Shown here in pieces: positions 9,187 through 18,990 of a stretch of DNA of 64,000 nt. Origin of the DNA: Rubrivivax benzoatilyticus JA2 = ATCC BAA-35 (GTDB taxonomy: Bacteria > Pseudomonadota > Gammaproteobacteria > Burkholderiales > Burkholderiaceae_C); contig NZ_AEWG01000113.1 of assembly GCF_000190375.1 (NCBI RefSeq), positions 1 to 64,000 on the forward strand, written 5' to 3'. Both the position numbers and the translations under genes were made by a program. Each line of letters starts with the position of its first letter. Within the stretch, counting starts at the first letter, position 1. Under the pieces are notes generated by a model. The model saw nothing but the letters and a program-made list of their open reading frames with translations. It was not told the origin of the DNA and did not search any database.

Positions 9187-9675
9187 TCAGGGCGCGCCGC
9201 CGAGGCGGCGGCAGAAGGCCAGCGCCGCAGCCTCGCCGTCGGCGGCCTCGAGCTCGTCTACGAAACGCAGCGCGAGCTGGCGAAGCTCGTCCAGGCCCTG
9301 GCTGCGCTCGACGTCGAGCACCATGCGGTAGCCCTTGACGAGGCCCAGCCGCGAGCGGGCCTCGGAGGTCAGCAGGTCGTACAGCACCCGCGGCTCGGCG
9401 CCGGCCAGCGCGGCCTGCGCCGCGCCCTGCGCCCGCGAGACGGCCGCCGCAGCGGCCGCCAGACGCGGCGGCGGGCTGCTCTCGGCAACGTAGCCGAGCG
9501 CGATCAGGCGCTCCAGGTCGGCCGCTTCGGCGCCGGCGACGGCGGCCAGCCACTGCTCGGCCGGCCGCGACGGGTCGACGATCAGCAGCAGGTTGCGCGC
9601 GGCGCGAGAGAGCTGGCCGTCGCGGGCGCGGATGGCCTCGCGCCCGGCGTCGGTGCGCTGCAGGCGCACGCTCAT
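9187..9675 (-). CDS. Conserved hypothetical protein, helical
   Basis: I do not recognise this family. The 162-residue product is predicted to be helical, with no signal peptide or membrane segment. It opens with RLQRTDAGREAIRARDGQLS, which resembles the start of a winged-helix or two-component effector region, then has a Pro/Ala linker (SSPPPRLAAAAAAVSRA) and a helical C-terminus. It sits 51 bases after fadD and 49 before rsmE on the same strand, so it may be co-transcribed. Confidence 0.6.
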   Translation of the reverse strand: MSVRLQRTDAGREAIRARDGQLSRAARNLLLIVDPSRPAEQWLAAVAGAEAADLERLIALGYVAESSPPPRLAAAAAAVSRAQGAAQAALAGAEPRVLYDLLTSEARSRLGLVKGYRMVLDVERSQGLDELRQLALRFVDELEAADGEAAALAFCRRLGGAP

Positions 9676-9726
9676 GCGCGGCCCCGGCGGGCGCAGGCGC
9701 CCGTGCGGCGGTCGGCGCCCATGGCG

Positions 9727-11394
9727 TCAGCCGCGCAGTTCGCGCCGCAGGATCTTGCCGACCGGGGTCTTGGGCAGGTCGGTGCGGAACTCGACCACCT
9801 TCGGCCGCTTGTAGCCGGTGAGGTTGGCCTCGCAGTAGGCCCGCACGTCGGCCTCGGTGACCGCCGGGTCCTTCTTGACGATGACCACCTTCACGGCCTC
9901 GCCGGCCTTGGCGTCGGGCACGCCGACGGCGGCGCACTCGAGCACGCCGGGCATCTGCGTGATGACGTCCTCGACCTCGTTCGGGTACACGTTGAAGCCC
10001 GAGACCAGGATCATGTCCTTCTTGCGGTCGACGATGCGGAAGTAGCCGCGTTCGTCGACCAGGCCGACGTCACCGGTGCGGAAGAAACCGTCGGCGGTCA
10101 TCACCTTGGCGGTCTCGTCGGGGCGCTGCCAGTAGCCGGCCATGACCTGCGGGCCCTTGATCGCGATCTCGCCGGCGACACCGGGCGGCACCTCGCGGCC
10201 GTCGTCGTCGAGCAGGCAGACCTCGGTGGACGGCAGCGGCAGGCCGATGGCGCCGCTGTAGGCGTCGGTGTCGACCGGGTTGCAGGTCGCCGACGGGCTG
10301 GTCTCCGACAGGCCGTAGCCTTCGCAGATCGGGCAGCCGGTCTTCTCCAGCCAGAGCTTGGCCGTCGCGTGCTGCACCGCCATGCCGCCGCCGATGCTGA
10401 TCTTCAGGTGGCTCCAGTCGACCTTGTCGAAGTCCGGGTGGTTGGCCAGCGCGTTGAACAGCGTGTTGACCGCCGGGAAGCTGTGGAAACGGTGCTTGGA
10501 CAGCTCCTTCAGCGTCGACGGGAAGTCGCGTGCGTTGGGGATCAGGATGTTGCAGCCGCCGGTGCGCATCGACAGCATCATGTTCGCCGTGAAGCCGAAG
10601 ATGTGATAGAGCGGCAGCGCGCAGACGGTGACGACCTGCTCGCCGGCCGGGATCCTCTTCAGCGCCGGCTGGTACCAGGCCTCGGACTGCAGCACGTTGG
10701 CCACCAAGTTGCGGTGCAGCAGGATCGCGCCCTTGCTGACGCCGGTGGTGCCGCCGGTGTACTGCAGCACGGCGATGTCGTCGGGGCCGATCTTGCCCGT
10801 CGCCAGCGGCTTGTTGCGGCCGCGCGCCAGCGCGTCGGGGAAACGCACCGCGCCCGGGATGTCCCAGGCCGGCACCATCTTCTTCACCTTGCGCACGACG
10901 TGGTTGACGATCGCGCCCTTGATCAGGCCGAGCATGTCGCCCATCGCCGCGACGATCACCTTCTTCGTCGGCACCGCCTCGTAGACCTTCTGCAGCGTGG
11001 CGGCGAAGGTCTCGAGGATGACGATGGCCTTGGCGCCGGAGTCCTTGAGCTGGTGCTCCAGTTCACGCGGCGTGTACAGCGGGTTGACGTTGACGATGAC
11101 GTAGCCGGCCCGCAGGATGGCCGCGACGGCCACCGGGTACTGCGGCACGTTGGGCATCATGATCGCGACGCGGTCACCGCGTGCCAGCCCCAGCGACTGC
11201 AGGTAGGCGGCAAAGGCGCGCGAGAGCTCGTCGACCTCGCCGAAGCTCACGGTGCGACCCATGAACTTGTACGCGGGCAGCTCGCGATACTTGCCGAAGC
11301 TTTCCTCGAGCAACGCGACCAGCGACGGGTACAGCTCGGCGCTCACTTCGGCGGGCACGCCCGCCGGGTACTGCTTCAGCCAGATCTTCTCCAT
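9727..11394 (-). CDS. fadD: Long-chain fatty-acid-CoA ligase FadD
   Basis: This 555-residue acyl-CoA synthetase activates free fatty acids via an acyl-adenylate. The P-loop YTGGTTGVSKGA is near residue 214, the linker motif RTGDVGLVDERGYFRIVDRKKD near 435-455, and the C-terminal lysine region KTPVGKILRREL at the end. The start MEKIWLKQYPAGVPAEV is typical of betaproteobacterial FadD. It is probably the first gene of a leftward cluster ending with the amidase gene. Confidence 0.95.
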   Translation of the reverse strand: MEKIWLKQYPAGVPAEVSAELYPSLVALLEESFGKYRELPAYKFMGRTVSFGEVDELSRAFAAYLQSLGLARGDRVAIMMPNVPQYPVAVAAILRAGYVIVNVNPLYTPRELEHQLKDSGAKAIVILETFAATLQKVYEAVPTKKVIVAAMGDMLGLIKGAIVNHVVRKVKKMVPAWDIPGAVRFPDALARGRNKPLATGKIGPDDIAVLQYTGGTTGVSKGAILLHRNLVANVLQSEAWYQPALKRIPAGEQVVTVCALPLYHIFGFTANMMLSMRTGGCNILIPNARDFPSTLKELSKHRFHSFPAVNTLFNALANHPDFDKVDWSHLKISIGGGMAVQHATAKLWLEKTGCPICEGYGLSETSPSATCNPVDTDAYSGAIGLPLPSTEVCLLDDDGREVPPGVAGEIAIKGPQVMAGYWQRPDETAKVMTADGFFRTGDVGLVDERGYFRIVDRKKDMILVSGFNVYPNEVEDVITQMPGVLECAAVGVPDAKAGEAVKVVIVKKDPAVTEADVRAYCEANLTGYKRPKVVEFRTDLPKTPVGKILRRELRG

Positions 11395-11528
11395 GCACCT
11401 TTTCTCCGTGGAACGCGGGATTCTGTCGGCTGCCTTACGTCCGCGTCATCCGGGATTCCGAGCAGGCACGCCTGCCCCGGGAGGTGCTGCACGCGCCGGC
11501 CTCGGGGCGGGGCCGGCGCGCAGGGCCG

Positions 11529-12950
11529 TCACTCGACGGCCTTGACCATCTCCTCGACGACCTTCTTCGCGTCGCCGAAGACCATCATGGTCTTGTCCAT
11601 GTAGAACAGCTCGTTGTCCAGGCCGGCGTAGCCGCTGGCCATCGAACGCTTGTTCACGATGACGGTCTTGGCCTTGTAGGCCTCGAGGATCGGCATGCCG
11701 TAGATCGGGCTGCCCTTGACGTGCGCCGCCGGGTTCACGACGTCGTTGGCGCCGAGGATGATCGCCACGTCGGCCTGGCCGAACTCGGCGTTGATGTCTT
11801 CCATCTCGAAGACCTGGTCGTACGGCACCTCGGCCTCGGCCAGCAGCACGTTCATGTGCCCCGGCATGCGGCCCGCCACCGGGTGGATGGCGTACTTCAC
11901 CGTCACGCCCTTCTCGGTGAGCTTGGCCGCCAGCTCCTTCACCGCGTGCTGGGCGCGCGCCACCGCCAGGCCGTAGCCCGGGACGATGATCACCGTCTCG
12001 GCATTGCCGAGGATGAAGGCCGCGTCGTCGGCGCTGCCGCTCTTGACGCTGCGCTGCGCCTGGCCACCCGCCGCCGCCGTCGAGCCTTCGCCGCCGAAGC
12101 CGCCCAGGATGACGTTGAAGAACGAGCGGTTCATCGCCTTGCACATGATGTAGCTGAGGATCGCCCCCGAGCTGCCCACCAGCGAGCCGGCGATGATCAG
12201 CATGCTGTTGTTCAGGCTGAAGCCGATGCCCGCGGCCGCCCAGCCCGAGTAGCTGTTGAGCATCGACACCACGACCGGCATGTCGGCGCCGCCGATCGGG
12301 ATGATGATCAGCACGCCCAGCACGAAGGCCAGCGCCAGCATCGCGAAGAACGCCGGCCAGCTCTCGGTGGCCGCGAAGGCCAGGCCCAGGCCGACCGTCG
12401 ACAGCCCCAGCACCAGGTTCAGCATGTGCTGGCCGCTGAAGGTCACCGGCGCGCCCTGGAACAGGCGGAACTTGTACTTGCCGCTGAGCTTGCCGAAGGC
12501 GATGACCGAGCCGCTGAAGGTGATCGCGCCGATGGCCGCACCCAGGAACAGCTCGATGCGGTTGCCGACCGGGATCGGCTCGCCGCGGTTGATGATGCCG
12601 AAGGCCCAGGGCTCGGCGACCACCGCGACGGCGATGAACACCGCGGCCAGGCCGATCATGCTGTGCATGAAGGCCACCAGCTCGGGCATCTTCGTCATCT
12701 CGACGCGGTTGGCCATCAGCGTGCCGGCGCCGCCGCCGATCACGAGGCCCAGCAGCACCCAGCCCAGGCCCAGCGGCGAACCGGCGAGCTTGACGATGAG
12801 CGCCGCGGTGGTCAGCACGGCGATGGTCATGCCGACCATGCCGAAGACGTTGCCGCGGATCGAGGTCGTCGGGTGCGACAGGCCCTTCAGCGCCTGGATG
12901 AAGCAGATGCTGGCGACGAGGTAGAGCAGCGTGACGAGATTCAGGCTCAC
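11529..12950 (-). CDS. pntB: NAD(P) transhydrogenase subunit beta PntB
   Basis: PntB (473 aa) carries most of the proton channel and the NADP(H)-binding domain III. Multiple membrane helices fill residues 1-260, starting LVTLLYLVASICFIQALKGL. The C-terminal domain III shows VIIVPGYGLAVARAQHAV and the NADP-site block GANDVVNPAA. The start is a GTG at 12950 overlapping the pntAB stop by four bases (GTGA); a longer frame exists upstream but runs through pntAB in another phase. The complex uses the proton-motive force to make NADPH from NADH. Confidence 0.95.
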   Translation of the reverse strand: MSLNLVTLLYLVASICFIQALKGLSHPTTSIRGNVFGMVGMTIAVLTTAALIVKLAGSPLGLGWVLLGLVIGGGAGTLMANRVEMTKMPELVAFMHSMIGLAAVFIAVAVVAEPWAFGIINRGEPIPVGNRIELFLGAAIGAITFSGSVIAFGKLSGKYKFRLFQGAPVTFSGQHMLNLVLGLSTVGLGLAFAATESWPAFFAMLALAFVLGVLIIIPIGGADMPVVVSMLNSYSGWAAAGIGFSLNNSMLIIAGSLVGSSGAILSYIMCKAMNRSFFNVILGGFGGEGSTAAAGGQAQRSVKSGSADDAAFILGNAETVIIVPGYGLAVARAQHAVKELAAKLTEKGVTVKYAIHPVAGRMPGHMNVLLAEAEVPYDQVFEMEDINAEFGQADVAIILGANDVVNPAAHVKGSPIYGMPILEAYKAKTVIVNKRSMASGYAGLDNELFYMDKTMMVFGDAKKVVEEMVKAVE

Positions 12951-13264
12951 TTCTTGGCCTCCGCCGCCGGCTTGCGGTCCTTCTTCTTGAACATCTCCAG
13001 CATCCGCCGCGTGACCAGGAAGCCGCCGAAGACGTTGACCGCGCACAGCGCGACGGCCAGCACGCCCATGGTCTTGCCCAGGTCGGTCTCGGTCAGCGCC
13101 GCCGCCAGCATCGCGCCGACGATGACGATCGCCGAGATCGCGTTCGTCACCGCCATCAGCGGCGTGTGCAGCGCGGGCGTCACGTTCCACACCACGTGGT
13201 AGCCGACGTAGATCGCCAGCGCGAAGATGATCAGGTTCGTGACGGTCGGGCTCACGATTTCCAT
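12947..13264 (-). CDS. pntAB: NAD(P) transhydrogenase subunit alpha part 2 (membrane)
   Basis: A 105-residue membrane protein equal to the C-terminal transmembrane part of E. coli PntA. Three or four helices are visible (NLIIFALAIYVGYHVVW, AISAIVIVGAMLAAAL, MGVLAVALCAVNVFGGF) and the conserved VTPALHTPLMAVTNAISAI is present. The split alpha subunit (pntAA plus pntAB) is common in alpha- and betaproteobacteria. It lies between pntAA (11-base gap) and pntB (4-base overlap). Confidence 0.95.
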   Translation of the reverse strand: MEIVSPTVTNLIIFALAIYVGYHVVWNVTPALHTPLMAVTNAISAIVIVGAMLAAALTETDLGKTMGVLAVALCAVNVFGGFLVTRRMLEMFKKKDRKPAAEAKK

Positions 13265-13275
13265 CGCCGCCTCCT

Positions 13276-14406
13276 TCAGTTCTTCTTCAGTTCGCCGCCC
13301 TGCGCCATCAGGCAGGCGAGCACGATGTCGTCGTCGGCCGGCACGTGCAGCGCGCCTTCCTTGGTGATGACGAGCTTCAGGAAATCGAGCACGTTGCGCG
13401 CGTACAGGCTGGAGCTGTCCGCCGCGACGAGCGCCGGCAGGTTGGTCTCGCCGATGATCGTCACGCCGTGCTTGTTCACCGTCTTGCCGGCCTCGGTCAG
13501 CGGGCAGTTGCCACCGACGCCGTCGGCGCCGCGGCCAGCGGCCATGTCGACGATCACCGAGCCCGGCTTCATGCTCCTGACCATGTCCTCGGTGACGAGC
13601 ACCGGCGCCGCGCGGCCCGGGATCAGCGCCGTCGAGATGACGATGTCGGCCTGCGCGACGCGCTTGGCGACCTCGACCTTCTGGCGGTCCAGCCAGCTCT
13701 GCGGCATCGGGCGGGCGTAGCCGCCGACACCTTCGGCGGCTTCCTTCTCCTCGGGCGTCTCGTAAGGCACCTCGATGAACTTGGCGCCCAGCGACTCGAC
13801 CTGCTCCTTGACGCTCGGACGCACGTCGGAGGCCTCGATGACCGCGCCCAGGCGCTTGGCCGTGGCGATGGCCTGCAGCCCGGCGACGCCGACGCCGAGG
13901 ATGACGACACGCGCGGCCTTGATCGTGCCGGCGGCGGTCATCAGCATCGGGAACAGGCGCTGGTACTTGTCGGCGGCCATCATCACGGCCTTGTAGCCGC
14001 CGATGTTGGCCTGGCTGGACAGCACGTCCATGCTCTGCGCCCGCGTCGTGCGCGGCGCAGCCTCGAGCGCGAAGGCGGTCAGGCCGGCCGAGGCCAGGGC
14101 CTGCAGCCCAGGCTTGTCGAACGGGTTCAGCATGCCGACCAGCGTCGTGCCCGGCTTCATCAGCGCGAGCTCCTGCGCATCCGGGCTGCGCACCTTGAGC
14201 ACCAGCTCGCAGCCGAACGCCGTCGCACGGTCGCAGATCTCCGCGCCGACGGCCGTGTAGGCCTCGTCCGGCGCACTCGCCGCCACGCCCGCGCCGCTCT
14301 GCACCTTCACGGTGTGGCCCTGGGCCTTCAGTTTCTTCGCCGTCTCTGGCGTGACGGCGACACGCGTCTCGCCCTGCGCCGTCTCCAGCGGCACCCCGAT
14401 CAGCAT
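13276..14406 (-). CDS. pntAA: NAD(P) transhydrogenase subunit alpha part 1 (NAD-binding)
   Basis: This 376-residue cytoplasmic NAD(H)-binding domain I has the family start GVPLETAQGETRVAVTPETA. It also has the Rossmann GVGVAGLQAIATAKRLGAVI and the mobile-loop region VDMAAGRGADGVGGNCP. It is the first gene of the leftward pntAA-pntAB-pntB operon. GGAGAT precedes the ATG. The 102 bases to the divergent Nudix gene must hold both promoters. Confidence 0.95.
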   Translation of the reverse strand: MLIGVPLETAQGETRVAVTPETAKKLKAQGHTVKVQSGAGVAASAPDEAYTAVGAEICDRATAFGCELVLKVRSPDAQELALMKPGTTLVGMLNPFDKPGLQALASAGLTAFALEAAPRTTRAQSMDVLSSQANIGGYKAVMMAADKYQRLFPMLMTAAGTIKAARVVILGVGVAGLQAIATAKRLGAVIEASDVRPSVKEQVESLGAKFIEVPYETPEEKEAAEGVGGYARPMPQSWLDRQKVEVAKRVAQADIVISTALIPGRAAPVLVTEDMVRSMKPGSVIVDMAAGRGADGVGGNCPLTEAGKTVNKHGVTIIGETNLPALVAADSSSLYARNVLDFLKLVITKEGALHVPADDDIVLACLMAQGGELKKN

Positions 14407-14508
14407 GGGGATCTCCTAACCTACGTTGGTGAATTGGCCGCCGCGGGCGTCTGGTGCCGGCGCCCGGGGGCGTCGGAAGCTACCACAAGTCGCCGCTACG
14501 ATCCGCCG

Positions 14509-15006
14509 ATGCCGAGCACCCGCTGGACCCCCTTCGTCACCGTGGCCGCCGTCGTCGAGCACGACGGACGCTATCTGCTCGTCGAGGAGCAGACGCCCGA
14601 CGGCCTGCGCCTGAACAACCCGGCCGGGCACCTCGAGTGCGGCGAGTCGCCGCTCGAGGCGGTGGTGCGCGAGACGCTCGAGGAGACCGCACGCGCCTTC
14701 ACGCCCGAGGCGCTCCTCGGGCTGTACCTGTCGCGGTTCACGCCGCGGCCCGGTGACGACCGCACCTATCTGCGCATCGCCTACGCCGGGCGCGTCGGCG
14801 AGCCGCTGCCGGGCCGGGCGCTGGACAGCGGCATCGTGCGCACGCTGTGGCTGACGGCCGACGAGATCCGCGCCCAGGCCGCGCGGCTGCGCAGCCCGCT
14901 GGCGCTGCAGTGCATCGAGGACCACCTCGCCGGGCGGCGCCTGCCGCTGGACGGCGTGTACAGCCATCCCAGCCTGTGGAACGGCGCGGACCCCGTTTTG
15001 CGCTAG
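14509..15006 (+). CDS. Nudix hydrolase, NudJ-like
   Basis: A 165-residue Nudix enzyme. The Nudix box is GHLECGESPLEAVVRETLEE (near residues 41-60), keeping the metal-binding REx2EE core but with Thr in place of the usual hydrophobic residue and Ala for the final Gly. The start WTPFVTVAAVVEHDGRYLLV and the end YSHPSLWNG resemble E. coli NudJ, a thiamine- and nucleoside-diphosphate phosphatase; this is resemblance only. It is divergent from pntAA. Confidence 0.8.
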   Translation: MPSTRWTPFVTVAAVVEHDGRYLLVEEQTPDGLRLNNPAGHLECGESPLEAVVRETLEETARAFTPEALLGLYLSRFTPRPGDDRTYLRIAYAGRVGEPLPGRALDSGIVRTLWLTADEIRAQAARLRSPLALQCIEDHLAGRRLPLDGVYSHPSLWNGADPVLR

Positions 15007-15029
15007 GACAAATCCCCGGACGCACAAGC

Positions 15030-15056
15030 TCAAGCTGGCGACAGGCGCGTCGATAG
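15030..15056 (+). promoter_or_regulatory. Candidate sigma-28 (FliA) promoter for the Aer-like receptor
   Basis: TCAA (15030-15033), 15 bases, then GTCGATAG (15049-15056) fits the flagellar pattern TAAA-N15-GCCGATAA at 9 of 12 specified positions with the correct spacing. It lies about 80 bases before the chemoreceptor start, the expected class of target. This is pattern matching only. Confidence 0.5.
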
Positions 15057-15136
15057 CCCGGGATGTCCTGGACAGTGTTCGCCCAACGCAGGCGGCACAA
15101 GGCCTCCCGTCAACGCCTAGACCAGAATAAGCCAAC

Positions 15137-16702
15137 ATGCGCCAGAACCTGCCCGTGACCCAGCGCGAGCACCCGTTCCCGGACGGCACGACGTTGATGT
15201 CGATGACCGATCCGCGCGGCAAGATCACCTACGCCAACGCGGCGTTCGTGGCGATCTCGGGCTACAGCCGGGAGGAGCTCGTCGGCAAGGCGCACAACAT
15301 CGTGCGCCACCCCGACGTGCCGCCGGCGGCCTTCGCCGACATGTGGGCGACGCTGAAGTCCGGCCAGGCCTGGACCGGCATCGTCAAGAACCGGCGCAAG
15401 AACGGCGACCACTACTGGGTGCGCGCCAACGTCGCGCCGATCGTGCGCGACGGCCGCATCGTCGGCCACCTGTCGGTGCGCACGCGGCCGACGCCCGAGG
15501 AGATCCAGGGCGCGGAGGCGCTGTACCAGGAGATCCGCGAAGGCCGCGCCAAGGGCCTGGCGATCGAGGCCGGCCTGCTGGTGCGAACCGGCGTCGGCAG
15601 GCTGCTGTCGCTGCGCCAGCGCATGTCGCTGGCCTGGCGCGTGCGGCTGGGCGTGATGGTGGCGGCGCTGCCGGCGGTGGCTGCCGCGGCGGTGGCCGGC
15701 GCTCCGGCCGAGGTGCTCGCCGCCGTGGCTGCCGCCGCGGGCGTCGGCGGCCTGGCCGGCGGGCTGTGGCTGCGCCAGCAGGTCACGCAGCCGATCCGTG
15801 TCGCCGCCGAGCAGGCGCTGAAGGTCGCCACCGGCCAGCCCGGCAGCACGCAGCTGCTGGACCGCGCCGACGACGTCGGCATGCTGCTGCGCTCGGTGAA
15901 CCAGGCCGGCCTGAACCTGCGCTCGCTGGTCGACGACGTCGCGCAGCAGGTCGACGGCCTGGGCAACGCCAGCCGCGAGATCGCCGCCGGCAACCTCGAC
16001 CTGTCGCAGCGCACCGAACAGACCGCCGCCAGCCTGCAGCAGGCCGCGGCGTCGATGCAGCAGATGACCGGCAACGTGCGCCAGACGGCCGACAGCGCCG
16101 CCTCCGCGCACGATCTGGCCGAGGAGGCCACCGCCGCGGCCGCGCACGGCGGCCAGGCCGTCGGCCAGATGGTGGCCACGATGACCGAGATCAGCGGCAG
16201 CTCGGCACGCATCGGCGAGATCGTCGGCGTCATCGACGGCATCGCCTTCCAGACCAACCTGCTGGCGCTGAACGCCGCGGTGGAGGCCGCACGCGCCGGC
16301 GAGCAGGGCCGCGGCTTCGCCGTCGTGGCCGGCGAGGTGCGCGCGCTGGCCAAACGCTCGGCCGACGCGGCACGCGAGATCAAGCGCCTGATCACCGAGT
16401 CGCAGGAACGCGTGGAGGCCGGCAACCGCCAGGCCGGCGACACCGGCGCGGCGATGGAGCGCCTGGTGCAGCAGGTGCACCGCGTCGGCGACCTGCTGGC
16501 CGAGATCAGCGCCGCCGCACGCGAGCAGAGCGAAGGCATCGGCCAGGTCAACGTGGCCGTCAACGAGCTCGACCGCTCGACACAGCAGAACGCCGCGCTC
16601 GTCGAGGAGACGGCCGCCGCCGCCGCCAGCCTGCGCCAGCAGGCGGTGGCGCTGTCGGAGGCGGTGGCGGTGTTCGACCACGGCTCGGCCGCCCGCAGCT
16701 GA
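15137..16702 (+). CDS. PAS-containing methyl-accepting chemotaxis protein (Aer-like)
   Basis: A 521-residue receptor. The N-terminal PAS domain (about 15-120) contains [21 protein letters not shown] and [17 protein letters not shown], typical of FAD-binding aerotaxis sensors. Two close hydrophobic segments (about 168-215) form a membrane anchor without a large periplasmic domain. The signalling domain (about 285-510) has the hairpin tip [20 protein letters not shown]. These features fit a redox or energy-taxis receptor. No chemotaxis operon lies beside it. A sigma-28-like promoter precedes it. Confidence 0.88.
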   Translation: MRQNLPVTQREHPFPDGTTLMSMTDPRGKITYANAAFVAISGYSREELVGKAHNIVRHPDVPPAAFADMWATLKSGQAWTGIVKNRRKNGDHYWVRANVAPIVRDGRIVGHLSVRTRPTPEEIQGAEALYQEIREGRAKGLAIEAGLLVRTGVGRLLSLRQRMSLAWRVRLGVMVAALPAVAAAAVAGAPAEVLAAVAAAAGVGGLAGGLWLRQQVTQPIRVAAEQALKVATGQPGSTQLLDRADDVGMLLRSVNQAGLNLRSLVDDVAQQVDGLGNASREIAAGNLDLSQRTEQTAASLQQAAASMQQMTGNVRQTADSAASAHDLAEEATAAAAHGGQAVGQMVATMTEISGSSARIGEIVGVIDGIAFQTNLLALNAAVEAARAGEQGRGFAVVAGEVRALAKRSADAAREIKRLITESQERVEAGNRQAGDTGAAMERLVQQVHRVGDLLAEISAAAREQSEGIGQVNVAVNELDRSTQQNAALVEETAAAAASLRQQAVALSEAVAVFDHGSAARS

Positions 16703-16761
16703 AGGGGCGCGTGGCGCGCCGGCGGCGCGAATAATCGCCGCGTTCCTTCCAGGAGGCCGGC

Positions 16762-17718
16762 GTGAACTTCCAGCAGCTGCGGTCGGTGCGCGAGACGGTG
16801 CGCCGGGGCTTCAACCTCACCGAGGTGGCGCAGGTGCTGCACACCTCGCAGCCCGGCGTGAGCCGCCAGATCCGCGAGCTGGAGACCGAGCTCGGCGTCG
16901 ACATCTTCGTGCGCGCCGGCAAGCGGCTGACCGGGCTGACGGCGCCGGGTGCGACCATCCTGCCGATCGTCGAGCGCCTGCTGCAGGAGGCCGACAACCT
17001 CAAGCGCGCCGGCGACGACTACGCGGGGCAGGGCAAGGGCACGCTGGTCATCGCCGCGACGCACTCGCAGGCGCGCTACGCGCTGCCGACGGCGGTGCGC
17101 GACTTCCGCGCCGCGCACCCCGACGTGCAGCTGCGCCTGCACCAGGGCTCGCCGCAGCAGGTGGCCGAGCTGCTGCTCGAAGGCGAGGCCGACCTGGGTG
17201 TGGCCACTGCGCTGATCGCCACCTGCCCGGACCTGGTCGCGCTGCCCTGCTACCGCTGGACGCACTCGGTCGTCGTGCCGGCGGGGCACGTGCTCGCGCA
17301 GGAGGCCGAACGCGGCGTGCCGCTGACGCTGGAGCGGCTGGCGGAATTCCCGCTGATCACCTACGAACCCGGCTACACCGGCCGCAGCCAGATCGACGAG
17401 GCCTTCAGCCAGAAGGGACTGGTGCTCGACCTGGTGCTGTCGGCAATGGACGCCGACGTCATCAAGACCTACGTCGAGCTGGGCATGGGCGTGGGCATCA
17501 TCGCCGCGATGGCCTGGGACGAGCAGCGCGACCCGGGGCTGCGCGCGATCGACGCGCGCCACCTGTTCGCCACCAACATGACGCACGTCGGCCTGCGCCG
17601 CGGCGCCTACCTGCGCGACTACGTCTACGACTTCATCCGCACTTTCGCGGCACCGCTGGACCGGGCGCTCGTCGACCGGGCGCTGGCGGCGCCGGCGGGG
17701 GTGGTGGTGGAGCCGTGA
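16762..17718 (+). CDS. cysB: LysR-type regulator CysB
   Basis: This 318-residue transcriptional activator belongs to the CysB/Cbl group. The N-terminal helix-turn-helix covers NLTEVAQVLHTSQPGVSRQI (residues 20-39). The effector domain begins KGTLVIAATHSQARYALP, the block that in CysB contacts sulfate or O-acetylserine. It uses a GTG start after AGGAGGC. It lies about 2 kb from cysA of the sbp-cysTWA importer but is separated from it by an orphan ATPase and a CSD/DUF1294 gene. Candidate sites are the 13-bp elements at 22728 and 23870 (inference). Confidence 0.9.
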   Translation: MNFQQLRSVRETVRRGFNLTEVAQVLHTSQPGVSRQIRELETELGVDIFVRAGKRLTGLTAPGATILPIVERLLQEADNLKRAGDDYAGQGKGTLVIAATHSQARYALPTAVRDFRAAHPDVQLRLHQGSPQQVAELLLEGEADLGVATALIATCPDLVALPCYRWTHSVVVPAGHVLAQEAERGVPLTLERLAEFPLITYEPGYTGRSQIDEAFSQKGLVLDLVLSAMDADVIKTYVELGMGVGIIAAMAWDEQRDPGLRAIDARHLFATNMTHVGLRRGAYLRDYVYDFIRTFAAPLDRALVDRALAAPAGVVVEP

Positions 17719-17766
17719 GCGTCGTGACGGCGATGCGCCCGGTGCGGGCCACCGGCGCGGCAGCGA

Positions 17767-18951
17767 TCAATCGCCGGCAGCGTTCTTGACGTAGTTGCGA
17801 ACCAGGTATTCCTCGAACATCGGCACCGTGAATGCGATATCGCCATGCGATGGGCTGTAGATCATTCCCTTGCTGATGATCTGTGACCGGCGCGGGCCGA
17901 GACTTTGGTGCGTCTCCTTCAATGCGGCCGCGACATCGGACGATCGATAAGGCCCTGACCCGAGTTTGGCCATCGCAATCACGTATTCCCGTTCCTTCGG
18001 CGTCAAGCGGTCGAAGCGCACCTTGAAGAATCCGTCGTCGAGGCGCTTCGTCGCCGCACCTGCCGCCCGCACGGCGTCAGCCAGCGTGATGGGCGATCTC
18101 TCGGCGATGTTCCAGCATTGGTATCCCCACTCCTGCAGAAAGTACGGGTAGCCTTTGGTTTTCGCCACGATCTCGTGCAGCGCTTCGTTCTCGATGCGCT
18201 CGCCCTCGTCTTCGATCGGCTGCCGGATCGCACTTTCAGCATCCTCGTTCCCGAGGGCACCCACCGCGGGATAGTGAAACAGGCGCTCGGCGTAGGACTT
18301 TGCGTCCCCGGACAGTGCCGCGACTTGCGGCAGCCCCGCACCAAAGAACAGCACCGGCAATTCGCGCTGATTGGCCTTGTGCAGGGCGACGATCAGCGCC
18401 GCCAGGTCCGAGGAACGAAGGTATTGCACCTCGTCGATCAGCAGAGTCCACGCCTTGCCTGCGGCCCTCGCGGTCTCGCCAACCCGCACGAACAGCTCCG
18501 GCAGGTCCGCCTCCAGATCGCCGCTGTCGGCAACACCGACTTCCGGGTCGACCGATATCGAGATCTCGCCATAGGTGAGCTTGAACGCCGCAGAAAATGA
18601 GCGCAGAGCCCGCAGTGCCTGATGCGCCTTGGCCTTGGCATTCTCGGCAGCGGAGAGCTTTCGGACGGCTTGGTTGATCTTCGGGACGAGAAGCTCGCTC
18701 AGCGCCTTGCCCTCCGGCGCCTCGATCGCCGAGGTGATGTGGCCGGCAGACTCGGCCATCTCCTCGATCTTGTTGAGCAGGACCGTCTTGCCCACCCCTC
18801 GGAGGCCGAGCAGCATTTGCGACCGGCTCGACTTCCCGAGCAGCGCTCTCTGGATGGCGGTCCGGGCGTCTTGAAGAATGCCCTCCCGTCCCGCCAACTC
18901 GGGGGGACGGCTTCCAGCGCCAGGCGCAAACGGGTTGCGGACCGGGTCCAT
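17767..18951 (-). CDS. Orphan AAA family ATPase (Orc1/Cdc6-like fold with C-terminal winged helix)
   Basis: A 394-residue ATPase of unknown role. Walker A is GLRGVGKTVLLNKI (near residue 49), Walker B is TLLIDEVQYL (near 168), and GAGLPQVA resembles sensor 1. The C-terminal part (LTPKEREYVIAMAKLGSGP onward, about 315-390) looks like a winged helix. Similar stand-alone ATPases occur sporadically across bacteria; I know of no assigned function. Base composition is lower in GC and codon use less biased than in all flanking genes, suggesting acquisition. No partner gene, integrase or clear direct repeat borders it. Confidence 0.75.
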   Translation of the reverse strand: MDPVRNPFAPGAGSRPPELAGREGILQDARTAIQRALLGKSSRSQMLLGLRGVGKTVLLNKIEEMAESAGHITSAIEAPEGKALSELLVPKINQAVRKLSAAENAKAKAHQALRALRSFSAAFKLTYGEISISVDPEVGVADSGDLEADLPELFVRVGETARAAGKAWTLLIDEVQYLRSSDLAALIVALHKANQRELPVLFFGAGLPQVAALSGDAKSYAERLFHYPAVGALGNEDAESAIRQPIEDEGERIENEALHEIVAKTKGYPYFLQEWGYQCWNIAERSPITLADAVRAAGAATKRLDDGFFKVRFDRLTPKEREYVIAMAKLGSGPYRSSDVAAALKETHQSLGPRRSQIISKGMIYSPSHGDIAFTVPMFEEYLVRNYVKNAAGD

Positions 18952-18990
18952 GATGACTCCTTGCGAACGGCCTCTATTGATTTCTAACTT

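Noticed and set aside
6769-9338. Long open frames on both strands over the amidase and rsmE genes
   Set aside because: They run through two recognised genes in other phases and encode only Arg/Ala/Gly-rich sequence.
11529-13190. A 553-residue PntB with an N-terminal extension
   Set aside because: The extra residues are an out-of-phase reading of pntAB; the GTG at 12950 gives the normal PntB start and a 4-base overlap.
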